From: Rhodopseudomonas sp. BAL398
GTDB taxonomy: Bacteria; Pseudomonadota; Alphaproteobacteria; Rhizobiales; Xanthobacteraceae
Length of the DNA stretch: 64,000 nt
NCBI RefSeq assembly: GCF_033001325.1
Contig: NZ_CP133111.1
Coordinates: forward strand, 1,364,001-1,428,000
Reading direction: 5' to 3'
Part shown: piece by piece, positions 28,359 to 38,930 of the stretch
How positions within the stretch are numbered: position 1 is the stretch's first letter
Layout of the letters: each line of letters starts with the position of its first letter
Notes under the pieces: generated by a model
The model's database searches: none
What the model saw: the letters and a program-made list of their open reading frames with translations, nothing else
Told to the model about the DNA's origin: nothing
Translations under genes and position numbers: made by a program

Positions 28359-28942
28359 GACGATCCCCTGTTGTCGTTTTTATCGACTTATTCGACGAAA
28401 CTTGTGTCCCGTCTGATATCGCCAACTTAAGCGGACCGTTTGAACATCAGCTTAAATAAGACAATAAAGAGATCATGAATTTAACACAGTGAACCGCCGA
28501 TTAAGCCCGCTATTAAAGGGCTTTTCGCAACGTCTGATTCACGTTTGGAGGGCTGTGTTCACGCTTCGTCTAAGGGTGTGTCACGTTTGAGGACAGCATC
28601 GTTCGAATTCGAAAGATTCATGTAACAGGTATGACCACCGCGTTAGGGTGACTCAAATCTTACCGCGGCGAATTCCTTTCCGACCGCCCAAAATTGTCGG
28701 CGAATTTGACGCAAATTCGCCCGACCTCCCAATGCAATGCCACCCGCGCATTGAAAAGCCTCATGGTGAGGAGCGCGCGGCTTGGCGCGCGTCTCGAACA
28801 CGAGGCGGGACATCTCCTCATCCTTCGAGACGCGGCCCAGTGGCCGCTCCCTCAGGATGAGGCCTCGAGACGCGGCCCAGTGGCCGCTCCTCGGGATGAG
28901 GCTCCGAGCCGCCCGCCTGCGCCTTCCCGGCGCGACGTCCGT
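28359..28942. promoter_or_regulatory. Upstream region of ldtR with inverted repeat, then repeats
   Basis: No gene is seen. The part next to ldtR (28359-28640) is AT-richer than its surroundings and carries TTAAGC (28427-28432) and GCTTAA (28450-28455), an inverted repeat with a 17-bp spacer that could be a binding site for ldtR or another regulator. The distal half (28744-28930) is filled with palindromic repeats. Confidence 0.5.
28744..28930. repeat. Tandem copies of the dispersed palindromic repeat
   Basis: CTCATGGTGAGGAGC, then two copies of GAGACGCGGCCCAGTGGCCG (near 28828 and 28868) and CTCAGGATGAGG-type arms form a compound array of the GTCTCGAAGGATGAG family. The two internal units are direct repeats of about 40 bp. 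Confidence 0.7.
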
Positions 28943-30508
28943 TTACGCGACGCCGCGCGTGCGGTTTTCCCAATACGGCGCCCGCAACACCTTGCGGTCG
29001 ATCTTGCCGAGCCCGGTCACCGGAATGGCCTCGACGAAATCGATCGTCTTCGGCGACCACGGCGCGCCGCGCTTGTGCTTCACATGCGCCTGCAATTCGG
29101 CGGCGTCGTTGTTGGCGCCGGCTTTCAGCACCACGAAGGCCTTCACCGCCTCGCCCCATTTGTCGTCGGGCACGCCGATCACCGCGGCGGAGGCCACCGC
29201 GTGATGCGCCATCAGCGCGTCCTCGACCTCGCGCGGATAGATGTTGAAACCGCCGGAGATGATCATGTCCTTGGTGCGGTCGACGATATAGAGATAGCCC
29301 TCGTCGTCTTTCACCGCGACATCGCCGGTGTGCAGCCAGCCGCCGCGAAATGCCTCCGCGGTGGCCTCGGGGCGCTTCCAGTAGCCATCCATCACCAGCG
29401 TGCCGCGGACGCAGATTTCGCCGGGCTCGCCGATGCCGACCTCACGCATCTCGGAATCGAACAGCTTGACGTCGACCAGCGGATTGGGCCGTCCGCAGGA
29501 GCCCAGCCGGCCCGGCTTTGAATCATTATGATCGACCTTGCGCATCGAAGTGATGACCTGCGGCGCTTCGGTCTGGCCGTAGAGCTGCACGAAGATCTTG
29601 CCGAAGATCGCCATGCCCTCGCGCAGCCGGTCCGGCGACATCGGCGCGGCGCCATAGACGATCATGTCGAGCGAGGACAGATCGTATCTGGCGCGGATCT
29701 GCGGCGCGTCGATCAGCGCGTAGATCAGGGTCGGCACCAGGAACGCCGCGGTGATCTTCTCCTCGGCGACCACGGCGCAATAGGCCTCCGCCTCGAAGCC
29801 CTGCACCAGCCGAACGAAGCCGCCGCGCATCATCACCGGATAGACCGTGACGCCGGCGGCATGGCTGATCGGGGTGGCGGCGATAAAACGGATCTCGGCC
29901 GGCCAATCCCAGTCCGAATAGAGCAGCACCGCCATCGTGGTCAGCGCCCGATGCGGGATCATTACGCCCTTGGAGCGGCCGGTGGTGCCGCCCGTATAGG
30001 CCAGCCAGGCGATCTCGGAGGTTGAGCTTTCGTCCACCAGAGGCGCAGCTTCGACCTTGTCGAAGCCGTCCAGCAGGTCGCGCGCGCCGTCGACCGCGCC
30101 GAACGACAACAGATGCTTCAGGCCGGGCACGCGGCCGCGGATGGCGAGGCCGCGCGCGGCGAATTTGCCGCTTTCCACGATCAGCGCGTCGATTTCTGCG
30201 TCCTCGATGATGAAGGCGTGATCGTCCTCGGCGGCCATCGGGTGCAGCGGCGTGTAGCGCAGCCCCATCACCATCGCGGCCGAAATCGCCGCCCAGGATT
30301 CGGCGCGGTTGCCGGACAGGATCGACACGGCGTCGCCCTTGTTCAGCCCGATGCCGCGAAACAAGGTGATGAAACGGCCGACCGCCACGCCGAATTGACG
30401 GTAGCTCCAGCGCAGACGGCCATCGGCCAGCGCCGGCCGGTCGCCGAAGCGCGCCACCGCGTTGACGATCAGGCTGCCGCCCGTTCCACCGCTGTGATAG
30501 GCATTCAT
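28943..30508 (-). CDS. AMP-forming acyl-CoA synthetase
   Basis: This 521-residue ligase of the ANL superfamily activates a carboxylic acid to its CoA ester. The P-loop is YTGGTTGRSKGVMIPHRAL, the A5 region is QLYGQTEAPQ, and A7/A8 reads WLHTGDVAVKDDEGYLYIVD and RTKDMIISGGFNIYPREVED. The catalytic lysine is in PVTGLGKIDRKVL near the C terminus. The start is ATG at 30508 behind a run of G (AAAGGGGGGATACAAT). The substrate may be a fatty or aromatic acid and is not resolved. Confidence 0.9.
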   Translation of the reverse strand: MNAYHSGGTGGSLIVNAVARFGDRPALADGRLRWSYRQFGVAVGRFITLFRGIGLNKGDAVSILSGNRAESWAAISAAMVMGLRYTPLHPMAAEDDHAFIIEDAEIDALIVESGKFAARGLAIRGRVPGLKHLLSFGAVDGARDLLDGFDKVEAAPLVDESSTSEIAWLAYTGGTTGRSKGVMIPHRALTTMAVLLYSDWDWPAEIRFIAATPISHAAGVTVYPVMMRGGFVRLVQGFEAEAYCAVVAEEKITAAFLVPTLIYALIDAPQIRARYDLSSLDMIVYGAAPMSPDRLREGMAIFGKIFVQLYGQTEAPQVITSMRKVDHNDSKPGRLGSCGRPNPLVDVKLFDSEMREVGIGEPGEICVRGTLVMDGYWKRPEATAEAFRGGWLHTGDVAVKDDEGYLYIVDRTKDMIISGGFNIYPREVEDALMAHHAVASAAVIGVPDDKWGEAVKAFVVLKAGANNDAAELQAHVKHKRGAPWSPKTIDFVEAIPVTGLGKIDRKVLRAPYWENRTRGVA

Positions 30509-30586
30509 ATTGTATCCCCCCTTTGTCGCCGGCCTTCTTGCGGAGGCTTCGGCAGAAACCCGATGTCGATCGATGACAATCGACGG

Positions 30587-31051
30587 CTATGGCGGCCGTT
30601 CGCGCGCTGCCATCCAAGCCAGCGCCAGATACGCCGCCAGCAGCAGCGCTTCCAGCGACACGACGATCAGGCTGCCGCCATAGATCGCCGGAAACATCAA
30701 TTCGATCACCGCCATCGACACCACGGCCGTCAGCCAGACCACCGCGCCCCATGGCGTCGCCAGCCACAACCCGACAGCCGCGACCAGTTCGATCACCGCG
30801 AAATACACCGTGGCGGTCTGCCAGGCCATCGCCTGACCTTCAAAGGCATCGTCCTCGCCGCCGACGAAGCCGGTGATCTGCGCCCAATGGAACAGCCCCT
30901 TGATCAAGGACAGCGCCGCCATCACCCGCAGGAACAGCACCAGCCGCCGGGTCCAGTCATTGTCATGGGTGTCGGCGCGCGCCGTCGAGATCGCCGCCAC
31001 CGAAACCGCATGGTCCCGCGGCGTCTGTTCGCGCGATGGGGTCTCAGACAT
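30587..31051 (-). CDS. Predicted membrane protein (DUF6163-like)
   Basis: This 154-residue protein starts at 31051 (MSETPSREQTPRDHAVSVAA). After a polar N terminus of about 35 residues come four hydrophobic segments: LVLFLRVMAALSLIKGLFHW, then ATVYFAVIELVAAVGLWLAT, GAVVWLTAVVSMAVIELMFP and VVSLEALLLAAYLALAWMAA. The pattern resembles a Rhizobiales family I associate with DUF6163; I am only moderately sure. Function is unknown. It lies 78 bp upstream of the acyl-CoA synthetase on the same strand. Confidence 0.6.
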   Translation of the reverse strand: MSETPSREQTPRDHAVSVAAISTARADTHDNDWTRRLVLFLRVMAALSLIKGLFHWAQITGFVGGEDDAFEGQAMAWQTATVYFAVIELVAAVGLWLATPWGAVVWLTAVVSMAVIELMFPAIYGGSLIVVSLEALLLAAYLALAWMAARERPP

Positions 31052-31247
31052 GGGTTTTTTGGCCCGTCGGGGTGATTTGTGAAAGCATCGCGGAGTCTTG
31101 GCCCGGCGGGACGGCGAAATCAATCACCCAGAACAATCCGCCGGATCGGCACCGGCAGCCAGTCGTCGAGCTGGGATCGTGGAGCTGCGGTCGCCGAACT
31201 GTGATCGGCCGACAATCGACAGTTGCGCCAAATCAAGACCACGGTGA

Positions 31248-32363
<1,116 letters not shown>

Positions 32364-32404
32364 TGGCGGGCCTCGCCCGACGGTTTTGATTGCTTCGAAG
32401 TCAT

Positions 32405-32434
32405 CGGCGGCGGGCTTGCAACGGCCCGCCGCCG
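32405..32434. terminator. Perfect 11-bp hairpin between hemB and the RDD gene
   Basis: CGGCGGCGGGC and GCCCGCCGCCG pair perfectly around TTGCAACG. There is no clear U tract on the plus strand, so it may be a weak terminator or an mRNA-stabilising hairpin. Confidence 0.45.
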
Positions 32435-32477
32435 TCGCCATGTCGAGCCGGATATGGTCTTCGAAGGGAACACAACC

Positions 32478-33011
32478 ATGGCTGATGATGGTCTGCGTGA
32501 CGGCTGGCGTGGCGAGGATGCCTTTGACCGGCCGCTTCCGTTCGATCCGCGGCTGGAGCCGGAGTTGTTCCAGGGCGTACTCACCAAGCGGGTGTTTTCG
32601 TTCCTGATCGACCTGGTGGTGCTGTCGCTCCCGGTGATCCTGGCGGTGGTGTTCATCGCGGTGTTCGGAGTGGTGACGCTGGGGCTGGGCTGGACGCTGT
32701 TCTGGCTGGTATCGCCCGCCTCGGTGATCTGGGCGGTGGTCTATTACGGCGCGACGCTCGGCGGGCCCTATTCGGCGACGATCGGGATGCGGGTGATGGG
32801 GCTGGAGATGCATACGCGCACCGCTGAACCTGCCTATTTCGTGCTCGGCGCTGTCCATGCGGTGCTGTTTTGGCTGTCGATCTCGATGCTGTCTCCGTTC
32901 GTGCTGCTGGTCGGCCTGTTCAACGGCCGCCGCCGGCTGCTGCATGACATCGTTCTGGGAACCGTGGTGATCAATGCCTCGCCCCAGCCCCAGCCGGTCC
33001 GGTCGTACTGA
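32478..33011 (+). CDS. RDD-family membrane protein
   Basis: This 177-residue protein starts at 32478 (MADDGLRDGWRGEDAFDRPL). The RDD signature is in VLTKRVFSFLIDLVVLSLPV, where Arg and two Asp are spaced across the first helix, and continues with TIGMRVMGLEMHTRTAEPAY. Four hydrophobic segments are visible. RDD proteins are mostly uncharacterised; some are ion antiporters. It lies between hemB and bpt, an order I have seen in relatives. Confidence 0.8.
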   Translation: MADDGLRDGWRGEDAFDRPLPFDPRLEPELFQGVLTKRVFSFLIDLVVLSLPVILAVVFIAVFGVVTLGLGWTLFWLVSPASVIWAVVYYGATLGGPYSATIGMRVMGLEMHTRTAEPAYFVLGAVHAVLFWLSISMLSPFVLLVGLFNGRRRLLHDIVLGTVVINASPQPQPVRSY

Positions 33012-33073
33012 GCGATTGACCGCCGCGATTCGCGGGGCGATGCTGTGCCCGGCTGGAGGTTGACGGACCAAAC

Positions 33074-33850
33074 GTGACCCAACACTCGCGCGACACACCG
33101 CAATTCTACCTGACGGCGCCCTCGCCCTGCCCGTATCTGCCCGGGCGGCACGAGCGCAAGGTGTTCACCCATCTGGTCGGCAACAAGGCCGGCGAGCTCA
33201 ACGACCTTTTGACCCATGGCGGATTCCGGCGCAGCCAGTCGATCGCCTATCGGCCGGCCTGCGACCAGTGCCGCGCCTGCGTCTCGGTCCGGGTCATCGC
33301 CGACGAATTCCGCACCTCGCGCAATCTGCGCAAGAACCTGACCCGCAATGCCGACATCGTCGGCGAGCTGCGCAGCGCGGTGCCGACCTCGGAGCAATAT
33401 TCCGTGTTCCGCGCCTATCTCGACCAGCGCCACCGTGACGGCGGCATGGCCGACATGACCGTGCTGGACTACGCGATGATGGTCGAGGACAGCCATGTCG
33501 AGACCCGGATCATCGAATATCGCAAGCGCAATATCGACACCGGCATCACCGGCCGCGGCGGCGAGCTGATCGCGGTGGCGCTGACCGACGTGCTCAATGA
33601 CGGGCTGTCGATGGTGTATTCGTTCTTCGAACCGTCCGAGCAGGCCCGCTCGCTCGGCACCTTCATGATCCTCGACCACATCGCCCGCGCCCGCCGGCTC
33701 GGCCTGCCTTACGTCTATCTCGGCTACTGGATCGAAGGCTCCGCCAAGATGGACTACAAGGGCCGCTATCTGCCGCAGCAGCGGCTCGCCCCGTCAGGCT
33801 GGCTGCGGGTCGACGCCGATGGCGGCACCGAGACCGAACCGCAAGATTGA
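33074..33850 (+). CDS. bpt: Bacterial leucyl/arginyl-protein transferase (Bpt)
   Basis: Bpt transfers leucine from tRNA to N-terminal Asp/Glu of proteins, marking them for ClpAP decay (N-degron pathway). The 258-residue protein has the Cys cluster in [18 protein letters not shown] and the ATE-type C-terminal half: [20 protein letters not shown] and [21 protein letters not shown]-terminal [20 protein letters not shown] is diagnostic. The start is GTG at 33074. Function follows the known Bpt family, not direct evidence here. Confidence 0.93.
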   Translation: MTQHSRDTPQFYLTAPSPCPYLPGRHERKVFTHLVGNKAGELNDLLTHGGFRRSQSIAYRPACDQCRACVSVRVIADEFRTSRNLRKNLTRNADIVGELRSAVPTSEQYSVFRAYLDQRHRDGGMADMTVLDYAMMVEDSHVETRIIEYRKRNIDTGITGRGGELIAVALTDVLNDGLSMVYSFFEPSEQARSLGTFMILDHIARARRLGLPYVYLGYWIEGSAKMDYKGRYLPQQRLAPSGWLRVDADGGTETEPQD

Positions 33851-33955
33851 TCGCCAAGGCTGATCGCAAAAGCTGATCGCCAAAACCTCGTCGATCATGC
33901 TGCTATCCAGATCGTGCCGCGCTCCGTCGTCCCACCAGCCCGAAAGATTGCTATC

Positions 33956-34495
33956 ATGTCCGCCCCCGGCAGCACCGCCACGACGACCAGCAGCGCCGAA
34001 TTCGTGTGGCGCCCGATGCAGGCGGTCGATCTTGCCGCTGTCCAGGCGATCGCCGACCGCGTCCATCGCGACTACCCCGAAGACCAAAGCGTGTTTGCCG
34101 AACGTTTGGCGCTGTGTCCCGGCGGATGTCATGTGCTGGAAAGCGCGGATCAGCGCTACGGCTACGTCGTCAGCCACCCATGGCGCTACGCCGACCCGCC
34201 CAAGCTGAACCAATTGATCGCGCCGCTCCCCACCCAGCCGTCGACCTATTACATCCACGACATTGCATTTTTGCCGCAAGCCCAGGGCCGCCAGGCCGCG
34301 TCCAGGATCGTTCGCGAACTTCTGATGCTGGCCACGCAGGCGGGCTTGCAAAACGCCAGCCTGATCGCGATCAACGGCTCGCAGCCATTCTGGGCGCATC
34401 TGGGCTTTCGCGTCGCGGCGCAGGACGCCTTGCGGGACAAGCTCGCCAGCTACGGCGCCGACGCCCGCTTCATGGTTCGGGACCTGCCCGCCTGA
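33956..34495 (+). CDS. GNAT-family N-acetyltransferase
   Basis: This 179-residue acetyltransferase starts at 33956 (MSAPGSTATTTSSAEFVWRP). The GNAT core is recognisable: WRPMQAVDLAAVQAIADRVH, the acetyl-CoA-binding strand/loop YYIHDIAFLPQAQGRQAASR (Q-x-x-G-x-A type), and FWAHLGFRV near the end. The substrate is unknown. It ends 1 bp before the mntH stop in convergent orientation. Confidence 0.8.
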   Translation: MSAPGSTATTTSSAEFVWRPMQAVDLAAVQAIADRVHRDYPEDQSVFAERLALCPGGCHVLESADQRYGYVVSHPWRYADPPKLNQLIAPLPTQPSTYYIHDIAFLPQAQGRQAASRIVRELLMLATQAGLQNASLIAINGSQPFWAHLGFRVAAQDALRDKLASYGADARFMVRDLPA

Positions 34496-35872
34496 TCAGC
34501 CGATAAAGTAGTCGTGAACCAGCTTCGCATTCAGCGCGATGATGATGACGGCAATCACCGCCGCCGCAGCGGTGACCCAGCGCGGCGCCACGAACACGCC
34601 CATCTTGTCGCGGCTGGCGGTGAACATCACCAGCGGCACGATAGCAAATGGCAATTGCAGGCTGAGCACCACCTGGCTGAGGATCAGCAATTGCCCGGTG
34701 GCTTTCTCGCCGGCCCAGATCGTCACGCCCACCGCCGGCACGATCGCGATCATCCGGGTGATCATCCGCCGCAGCCATGGCGCGACCTTGATGTTGATAA
34801 AGCCCTCCATCACGATCTGCCCGGCCAGCGTCGCGGTGATGGTGGAGTTCAGCCCGCAGGCCAGCAGCGCGATGCCGAACAACGTCGGCGCCAGCGCCGA
34901 GCCGAGCAACGGTGCCAGGAAGGCGTGGGCCTGATCGAGCTCGGCGACGTCGGTCTTGCCGGCGACGTGGAAGGTCGCGGCCGCCAGAATCAGGATCGAG
35001 GCGTTGATGACGAGCGCCAGACACAGCGCGATCGCCGAGTCGATATTGGCGAATTTGATCGCCTCGCGCTTTTCCGGAATGCTGTCGCCATAGCCGCGGG
35101 TCTGCACCAGACCGGAATGCAGATACAGATTATGCGGCATCACCGTGGCGCCGATGATCCCCAGCGCGAGATAGAGCATCGCCGGATTGGTGACGATCTG
35201 CGTGGTCGGTGCGAAGCCGCGCAGCACCGCGCCCCAATTCGGATCCGCCATCGCGATCTGGACCGCAAAACACGCCGCGATCACGCCGAGCAGCGCCACC
35301 ACGAAGGCCTCGATCCAGCGAAAGCCGAAGGCCTGCAGCGCCAGGATCAGGAACACGTCGGCGGCGGTGATGATGACGCCGATCTCGAGCGGAATTCCGA
35401 ACAGCAGATTGAGCCCGATCGCGGTGCCGATCACTTCGGCCAGGTCGGTGGCGGTGATGGCGATTTCCGCCGAGATCCACAGCGGCCACGAGGTCCAGCG
35501 CGGATAGGCGTCGCGGCAGGCCTGGGCGAGGTCGCGCCCGGCGCCGACGCCGAGTCGTGTGCACAAGGACTGCAGCACGATCGCCATGATGTTGGACAAC
35601 AGCGCGACGGTGAGCAGCGCGTAGCCGAATTTCGAGCCGCCAGCGAGCGAGGTGGCCCAATTGCCGGGGTCCATATAGCCGACCGCGATCAGATAGCCCG
35701 GCCCCAGAAACGCGACCAGCTTGCGCCAGAATGATCCGTTCCGAACCGTCGGCACCGAGCCGAACATATCCGCCAGCGACGGCACTCCCCGATCGCTACG
35801 CCACCCGCCGGGCGGGCGCTCAGCAGGCTGCGGCGGCGATTCAGGGTCCAAAGTCCGGGTTTTCGCGTCCAT
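34496..35872 (-). CDS. mntH: Nramp-family manganese/divalent-cation transporter
   Basis: MntH imports manganese (and some iron) with protons. The 458-residue protein has about 11 helices, the metal-binding [20 protein letters not shown] in helix 1 and the second metal motif [20 protein letters not shown] in helix 6. The long N-terminal tail (about 40 residues, proline-rich) is cytoplasmic. A Mur/Fur-like palindrome lies about 30-70 bp upstream of the start, which fits manganese-dependent repression as in rhizobia. Confidence 0.93.
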   Translation of the reverse strand: MDAKTRTLDPESPPQPAERPPGGWRSDRGVPSLADMFGSVPTVRNGSFWRKLVAFLGPGYLIAVGYMDPGNWATSLAGGSKFGYALLTVALLSNIMAIVLQSLCTRLGVGAGRDLAQACRDAYPRWTSWPLWISAEIAITATDLAEVIGTAIGLNLLFGIPLEIGVIITAADVFLILALQAFGFRWIEAFVVALLGVIAACFAVQIAMADPNWGAVLRGFAPTTQIVTNPAMLYLALGIIGATVMPHNLYLHSGLVQTRGYGDSIPEKREAIKFANIDSAIALCLALVINASILILAAATFHVAGKTDVAELDQAHAFLAPLLGSALAPTLFGIALLACGLNSTITATLAGQIVMEGFINIKVAPWLRRMITRMIAIVPAVGVTIWAGEKATGQLLILSQVVLSLQLPFAIVPLVMFTASRDKMGVFVAPRWVTAAAAVIAVIIIALNAKLVHDYFIG

Positions 35873-35901
35873 TTTCGCAATCTGAATGAAGTCTTGGCTT
35901 A

Positions 35902-35940
35902 ATGCAACTAATTTGCATGTGCAGAATGCAGAATTTGCAC
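35902..35940 (-). promoter_or_regulatory. Mur/Fur-like palindromes upstream of mntH
   Basis: ATGCAA (35902-35907) and TTGCAT (35913-35918) form a perfect inverted repeat with a 5-nt spacer. Next to it, TGCAGAATTTGCA (35927-35939) gives a second TGCA...TGCA dyad. Five TGCA-type half sites fall within 38 bp, 30-68 bp upstream of the mntH ATG. This resembles the rhizobial Mur/manganese-responsive box. It is not a proven site. Confidence 0.65.
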
Positions 35941-36110
35941 ATCAGTTCCGGGCCGCGCCTTCTTTAACTTTAGATCAAGGACATAGCCCAGCGCTTTGAT
36001 GTGACGCGCCAAGCGCGCGTTTTTCCGGTGCTCCCGTGTTCCCGGAAAACGGGTGGCTGTCCCCGCCGATCGGTAGCCATGGTGGCTTGAATGCAATCCA
36101 GGACCCAGCC

Positions 36111-37364
36111 ATGACGCCGACGCCTCCCGACCTGTTGCCGCCCGGCTTCGCGCGGCTCGCCTGGTCCAATCTGGCGGCGCAATCGGCCGAGCAGATCGCG
36201 CTGGCGGCGGCGCCGATCGTCGCGGTGCTGCTGCTCGGGGTCGGCGAGGCCCAAACCGGCCTGCTGCAGACCGCGCTGACCCTGCCCTTCGTGCTGTTTG
36301 CGATTCCGGCCGGCCTGCTCGCCGACCGGATCGCGCGGCGCTGGCTGATGGCCGGCGCCGAGGCGTTGCGGGCTGCGGCGCTGCTGACGGTGCTGGTGCT
36401 GATCGGGCTCGGCGCGCTGACGCTGCCGCTGCTGGCGCTGCTCGGCTTTGTCGCGGTGTGCGGCACGGTGGTCTACAGCGTCGCGTCGCCGGCTTTGGTG
36501 CCCGCTTTGGTGCCGGAGCGCTCGCTGGCCGCCGCCAACGCCCGGATCGAACTGGCACGCACCATTGCCTTTGCCGGTGGCCCGGCGCTCGGCGGCATGC
36601 TGGTCGGATGGCTCGGCGCCGCGCCGGCCTTCGGCGTCGCCGCCGCGCTGTCGATCATCGCGGTGGGGCTGCTCGCCGGCATCGCCGAACCGGCGCGTGA
36701 ACCCGTGCCGCCGCGCCATCCGTGGCGCGACATCGTCGAGGGCGCAGCATTCGTGGCCCACCATCCGCTGCTGCGGCCGGTTTTCGTCACCCAGCTGATC
36801 TTCAACACCGCGTCGTTTCTGATCCTCGCCGTGTTCGTGCCCTATGCGGTGCGCCGCCTCGGCCTGTCGGCGACCGGGATCGGCGTCACGCTGTCGATGT
36901 ATGGCGCCGGCATGGTGGTGGGCGCGCTGCTGGCGACACGGGTGATGCGGCGGCTGGCCTTCGGCACCGTGGTCGGGCTCGGCCCGGTCACCGGCTTCGT
37001 CGCCGCTTTGGTGATGGCGCTGACCACGCTGATCCCCTTGCCGGCGCTGGCGGCGCTGAGTTTCTTCCTGCTCGGGGTCGGGCCGATCCTGTGGGTGATC
37101 AGCACCACCACGCTGCGCCAGGCGGTGACGCCGCCTTCCCTGCTCGGCCGGGTCTCGGCGATCAACATCATGAGCTATGGCGCGCGGCCGGTCGGCGCCG
37201 GGCTCGGTGCCCTGGTCGGAGGCCTGTGGGGCGCCGAGATCTGTCTCTATCTGGCAGTGGTCGGCTTCGCCGCCCAGGCGCTGGTGATCCTGCTGTCGCC
37301 GGCGGTCAGCCTGATCGAGCAGCCGGCCGCGGTCGGCGCAATGGCGCTGCCGCGCGGCGCCTGA
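36111..37364 (+). CDS. Major facilitator superfamily exporter (EntS-like)
   Basis: This 417-residue transporter has 12 predicted helices. The start at 36111 gives MTPTPPDLLPPGFARLAWSN. The between-helix-2/3 motif reads GLLADRIARRWLMAGAEALR, and the later GVTLSMYGAGMVVGALLATR and SINIMSYGARPVGAGLGALV (here AINIMSYGARPVG) resemble the siderophore-exporter-type MFS_3 group. It is divergent from mntH and shares a 238-bp intergenic region with the Mur-like site, so metal control is possible. Substrate unknown. Confidence 0.82.
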   Translation: MTPTPPDLLPPGFARLAWSNLAAQSAEQIALAAAPIVAVLLLGVGEAQTGLLQTALTLPFVLFAIPAGLLADRIARRWLMAGAEALRAAALLTVLVLIGLGALTLPLLALLGFVAVCGTVVYSVASPALVPALVPERSLAAANARIELARTIAFAGGPALGGMLVGWLGAAPAFGVAAALSIIAVGLLAGIAEPAREPVPPRHPWRDIVEGAAFVAHHPLLRPVFVTQLIFNTASFLILAVFVPYAVRRLGLSATGIGVTLSMYGAGMVVGALLATRVMRRLAFGTVVGLGPVTGFVAALVMALTTLIPLPALAALSFFLLGVGPILWVISTTTLRQAVTPPSLLGRVSAINIMSYGARPVGAGLGALVGGLWGAEICLYLAVVGFAAQALVILLSPAVSLIEQPAAVGAMALPRGA

Positions 37365-37401
37365 ACGCCCGGTCGCGCGGCAACGTCGGTCTTTACGAAC
37401 G

Positions 37402-37431
37402 CTGATTAGATGATGTACATCATCTTATCAG
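37402..37431. promoter_or_regulatory. 30-bp palindromic operator upstream of the Bcr/CflA gene
   Basis: The core AGATGATGTACATCATCT (37408-37425) is a perfect 18-bp palindrome. It extends outward by CTGAT/ATCAG with only one mismatched pair (37407/37426), making a 30-bp near-perfect operator. It ends 12 bp before the ATG. The form fits a TetR- or MarR-type dimer site, but no regulator gene is adjacent. Confidence 0.8.
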
Positions 37432-37443
37432 CGGAGCCAGAGC

Positions 37444-38661
37444 ATGACCGACCAGGCCATACCCCCGACCGTAGCAGCCTCCCCCGTGCAGGCTGGCTCG
37501 ATCCCGTTGCAAATCGCGGTTCTGGCTGCGCTGGCGGCGATGGGAACACTGGCCACCAACATCCTGCTGCCGTCGCTGCCGCAAATAGCGGCGTCGCTGC
37601 AGGTCTCGACCGCGTCCGTCACCGCCTCGATCACGGTGTTCCTGGCGGTGTTCGCGCTCGGACAGCTCGCGGTCGGCCCGATCTCGGATCGCTACGGCCG
37701 CCGTGTCCCGGTATTGGCCGGCTTTGTCATCTTCATTGCCGGCAGCATCTGGTGCGGCCTGGCGAGCGATCTCACCGGGTTGCTGATCGGCCGGGTGATC
37801 CAGGCCGCCGGCGCTTGCGCCACCTCGGTGCTGTCGCGGGCGATCGCCCGCGACCTGTTCAGCGGCCCGGCACTTGGCCGCGCCATGGCGTTGATCATGA
37901 TCGCGATGGCGGCGGCGCCCGGCTTCTCGCCGCTGCTGGGCGGCGCGCTCGATCATTATTTCGGCTGGCGCGCGGAATTCGTCTTTGTCGCGCTGTTCGC
38001 CGCGGTCGCAGCATGCGGCTATGCGGCGGTGCTCGGCGAGACCCATCGCTCAACGCGGATCGCGCTCAATCCTGTGGCGATCACCCGCGCCTATTACGGC
38101 CTCGCCACCGACCGCCGATTCCTGGTGCCGGCCGCCACCGTCGGCCTGGTCATGGGCGGGCTGTTCGCAATGTTCTCGGCAGCGCCGCGGGTGCTGATCG
38201 AGGGGCTGCGCTTCACCCCGATCGCGCTCGGCCTGTTCTTCGCCGGCACCGTGCTGATCGTGTTCGGCGCCGGCATGCTGGCGACAAGGCTGGCGCCGCG
38301 CTTCGGGCTCGACCGCGCCATCCAGGCCGGGCTGTGGCTGGCCGTGGCCGGTGCCGGCGCGATCCTGCTGGTGGCGCTGGTCGACGGTCGCTTCCTGCCG
38401 TTCCTGGCGGCGGTCTCGCTTTTCCTGCTGGGGATGGGGATCGTCAATCCGCTTGGCACCGCGCAGGCGCTGTCGCCGTTCGGCGACAAGGCCGGCGCCG
38501 CCTCCGCCTTGCTGGGCTTCTGGCAGATGATGGGCGCCGCGGTCGGCGTGTGGCTGGCTGCCGTCATCCATCCCGACGCGATGACCGGGCTCGGGCTGGT
38601 GCTGGCCGGCGGCTGCACGTTGGCGCTGCTGCTCTACGCCATGCGGCGTCGCGCGGCATAA
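37444..38661 (+). CDS. Bcr/CflA-type multidrug efflux MFS transporter
   Basis: This 405-residue, 12-helix proton antiporter belongs to the DHA1 group. Motifs are VGPISDRYGRRVPVLAGFVI between helices 2 and 3, VIQAAGACATSVLSRAIARD and ALIMIAMAAAPGFSPLLGGA (the motif C region). The N terminus has a short polar tail before SIPLQIAVLAALAAMGTLAT. A perfect operator palindrome in front suggests drug- or metabolite-induced expression. Substrates cannot be predicted. Confidence 0.88.
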   Translation: MTDQAIPPTVAASPVQAGSIPLQIAVLAALAAMGTLATNILLPSLPQIAASLQVSTASVTASITVFLAVFALGQLAVGPISDRYGRRVPVLAGFVIFIAGSIWCGLASDLTGLLIGRVIQAAGACATSVLSRAIARDLFSGPALGRAMALIMIAMAAAPGFSPLLGGALDHYFGWRAEFVFVALFAAVAACGYAAVLGETHRSTRIALNPVAITRAYYGLATDRRFLVPAATVGLVMGGLFAMFSAAPRVLIEGLRFTPIALGLFFAGTVLIVFGAGMLATRLAPRFGLDRAIQAGLWLAVAGAGAILLVALVDGRFLPFLAAVSLFLLGMGIVNPLGTAQALSPFGDKAGAASALLGFWQMMGAAVGVWLAAVIHPDAMTGLGLVLAGGCTLALLLYAMRRRAA

Positions 38662-38719
38662 TCCGAGCCCTTCGATTTTCCCGCTTTCCTTGCCGACGAT
38701 TTTCGCGCAGAACGCCGCC

Positions 38720-38911
38720 ATGGCAGACGAAAACGGCGACGGAACGGTGCGCGGCTTTGTGCGGTGGGCGATGAAGCCGCCGCAAGCCTATGTGATCTAT
38801 CTGATCGCCCTGGTGCTGGTCGGCGGGTTGTCGTTCTATGCCGGCTCGCTGAAGCCGAAGCTCGGCGCCTATGTGGTGCCGCAATCGGCCGTCCACCCAG
38901 CTGCCAAATAG
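38720..38911 (+). CDS. Small single-pass membrane protein
   Basis: The protein has 63 residues from 38720 (MADENGDGTVRGFVRWAMKP). One hydrophobic helix (AYVIYLIALVLVGGLSFYAG) separates a polar N terminus from a basic tail. No family is recognised. It follows the Bcr/CflA gene by 58 bp and is convergent with the EamA gene. Confidence 0.5.
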   Translation: MADENGDGTVRGFVRWAMKPPQAYVIYLIALVLVGGLSFYAGSLKPKLGAYVVPQSAVHPAAK

Positions 38912-38930
38912 CTGAGCGAGTTGAGCTGCG

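Noticed and set aside
32405-32434. Firm terminator of hemB
   Set aside because: The stem is perfect but there is no U tract, so it was kept only as a possible hairpin.
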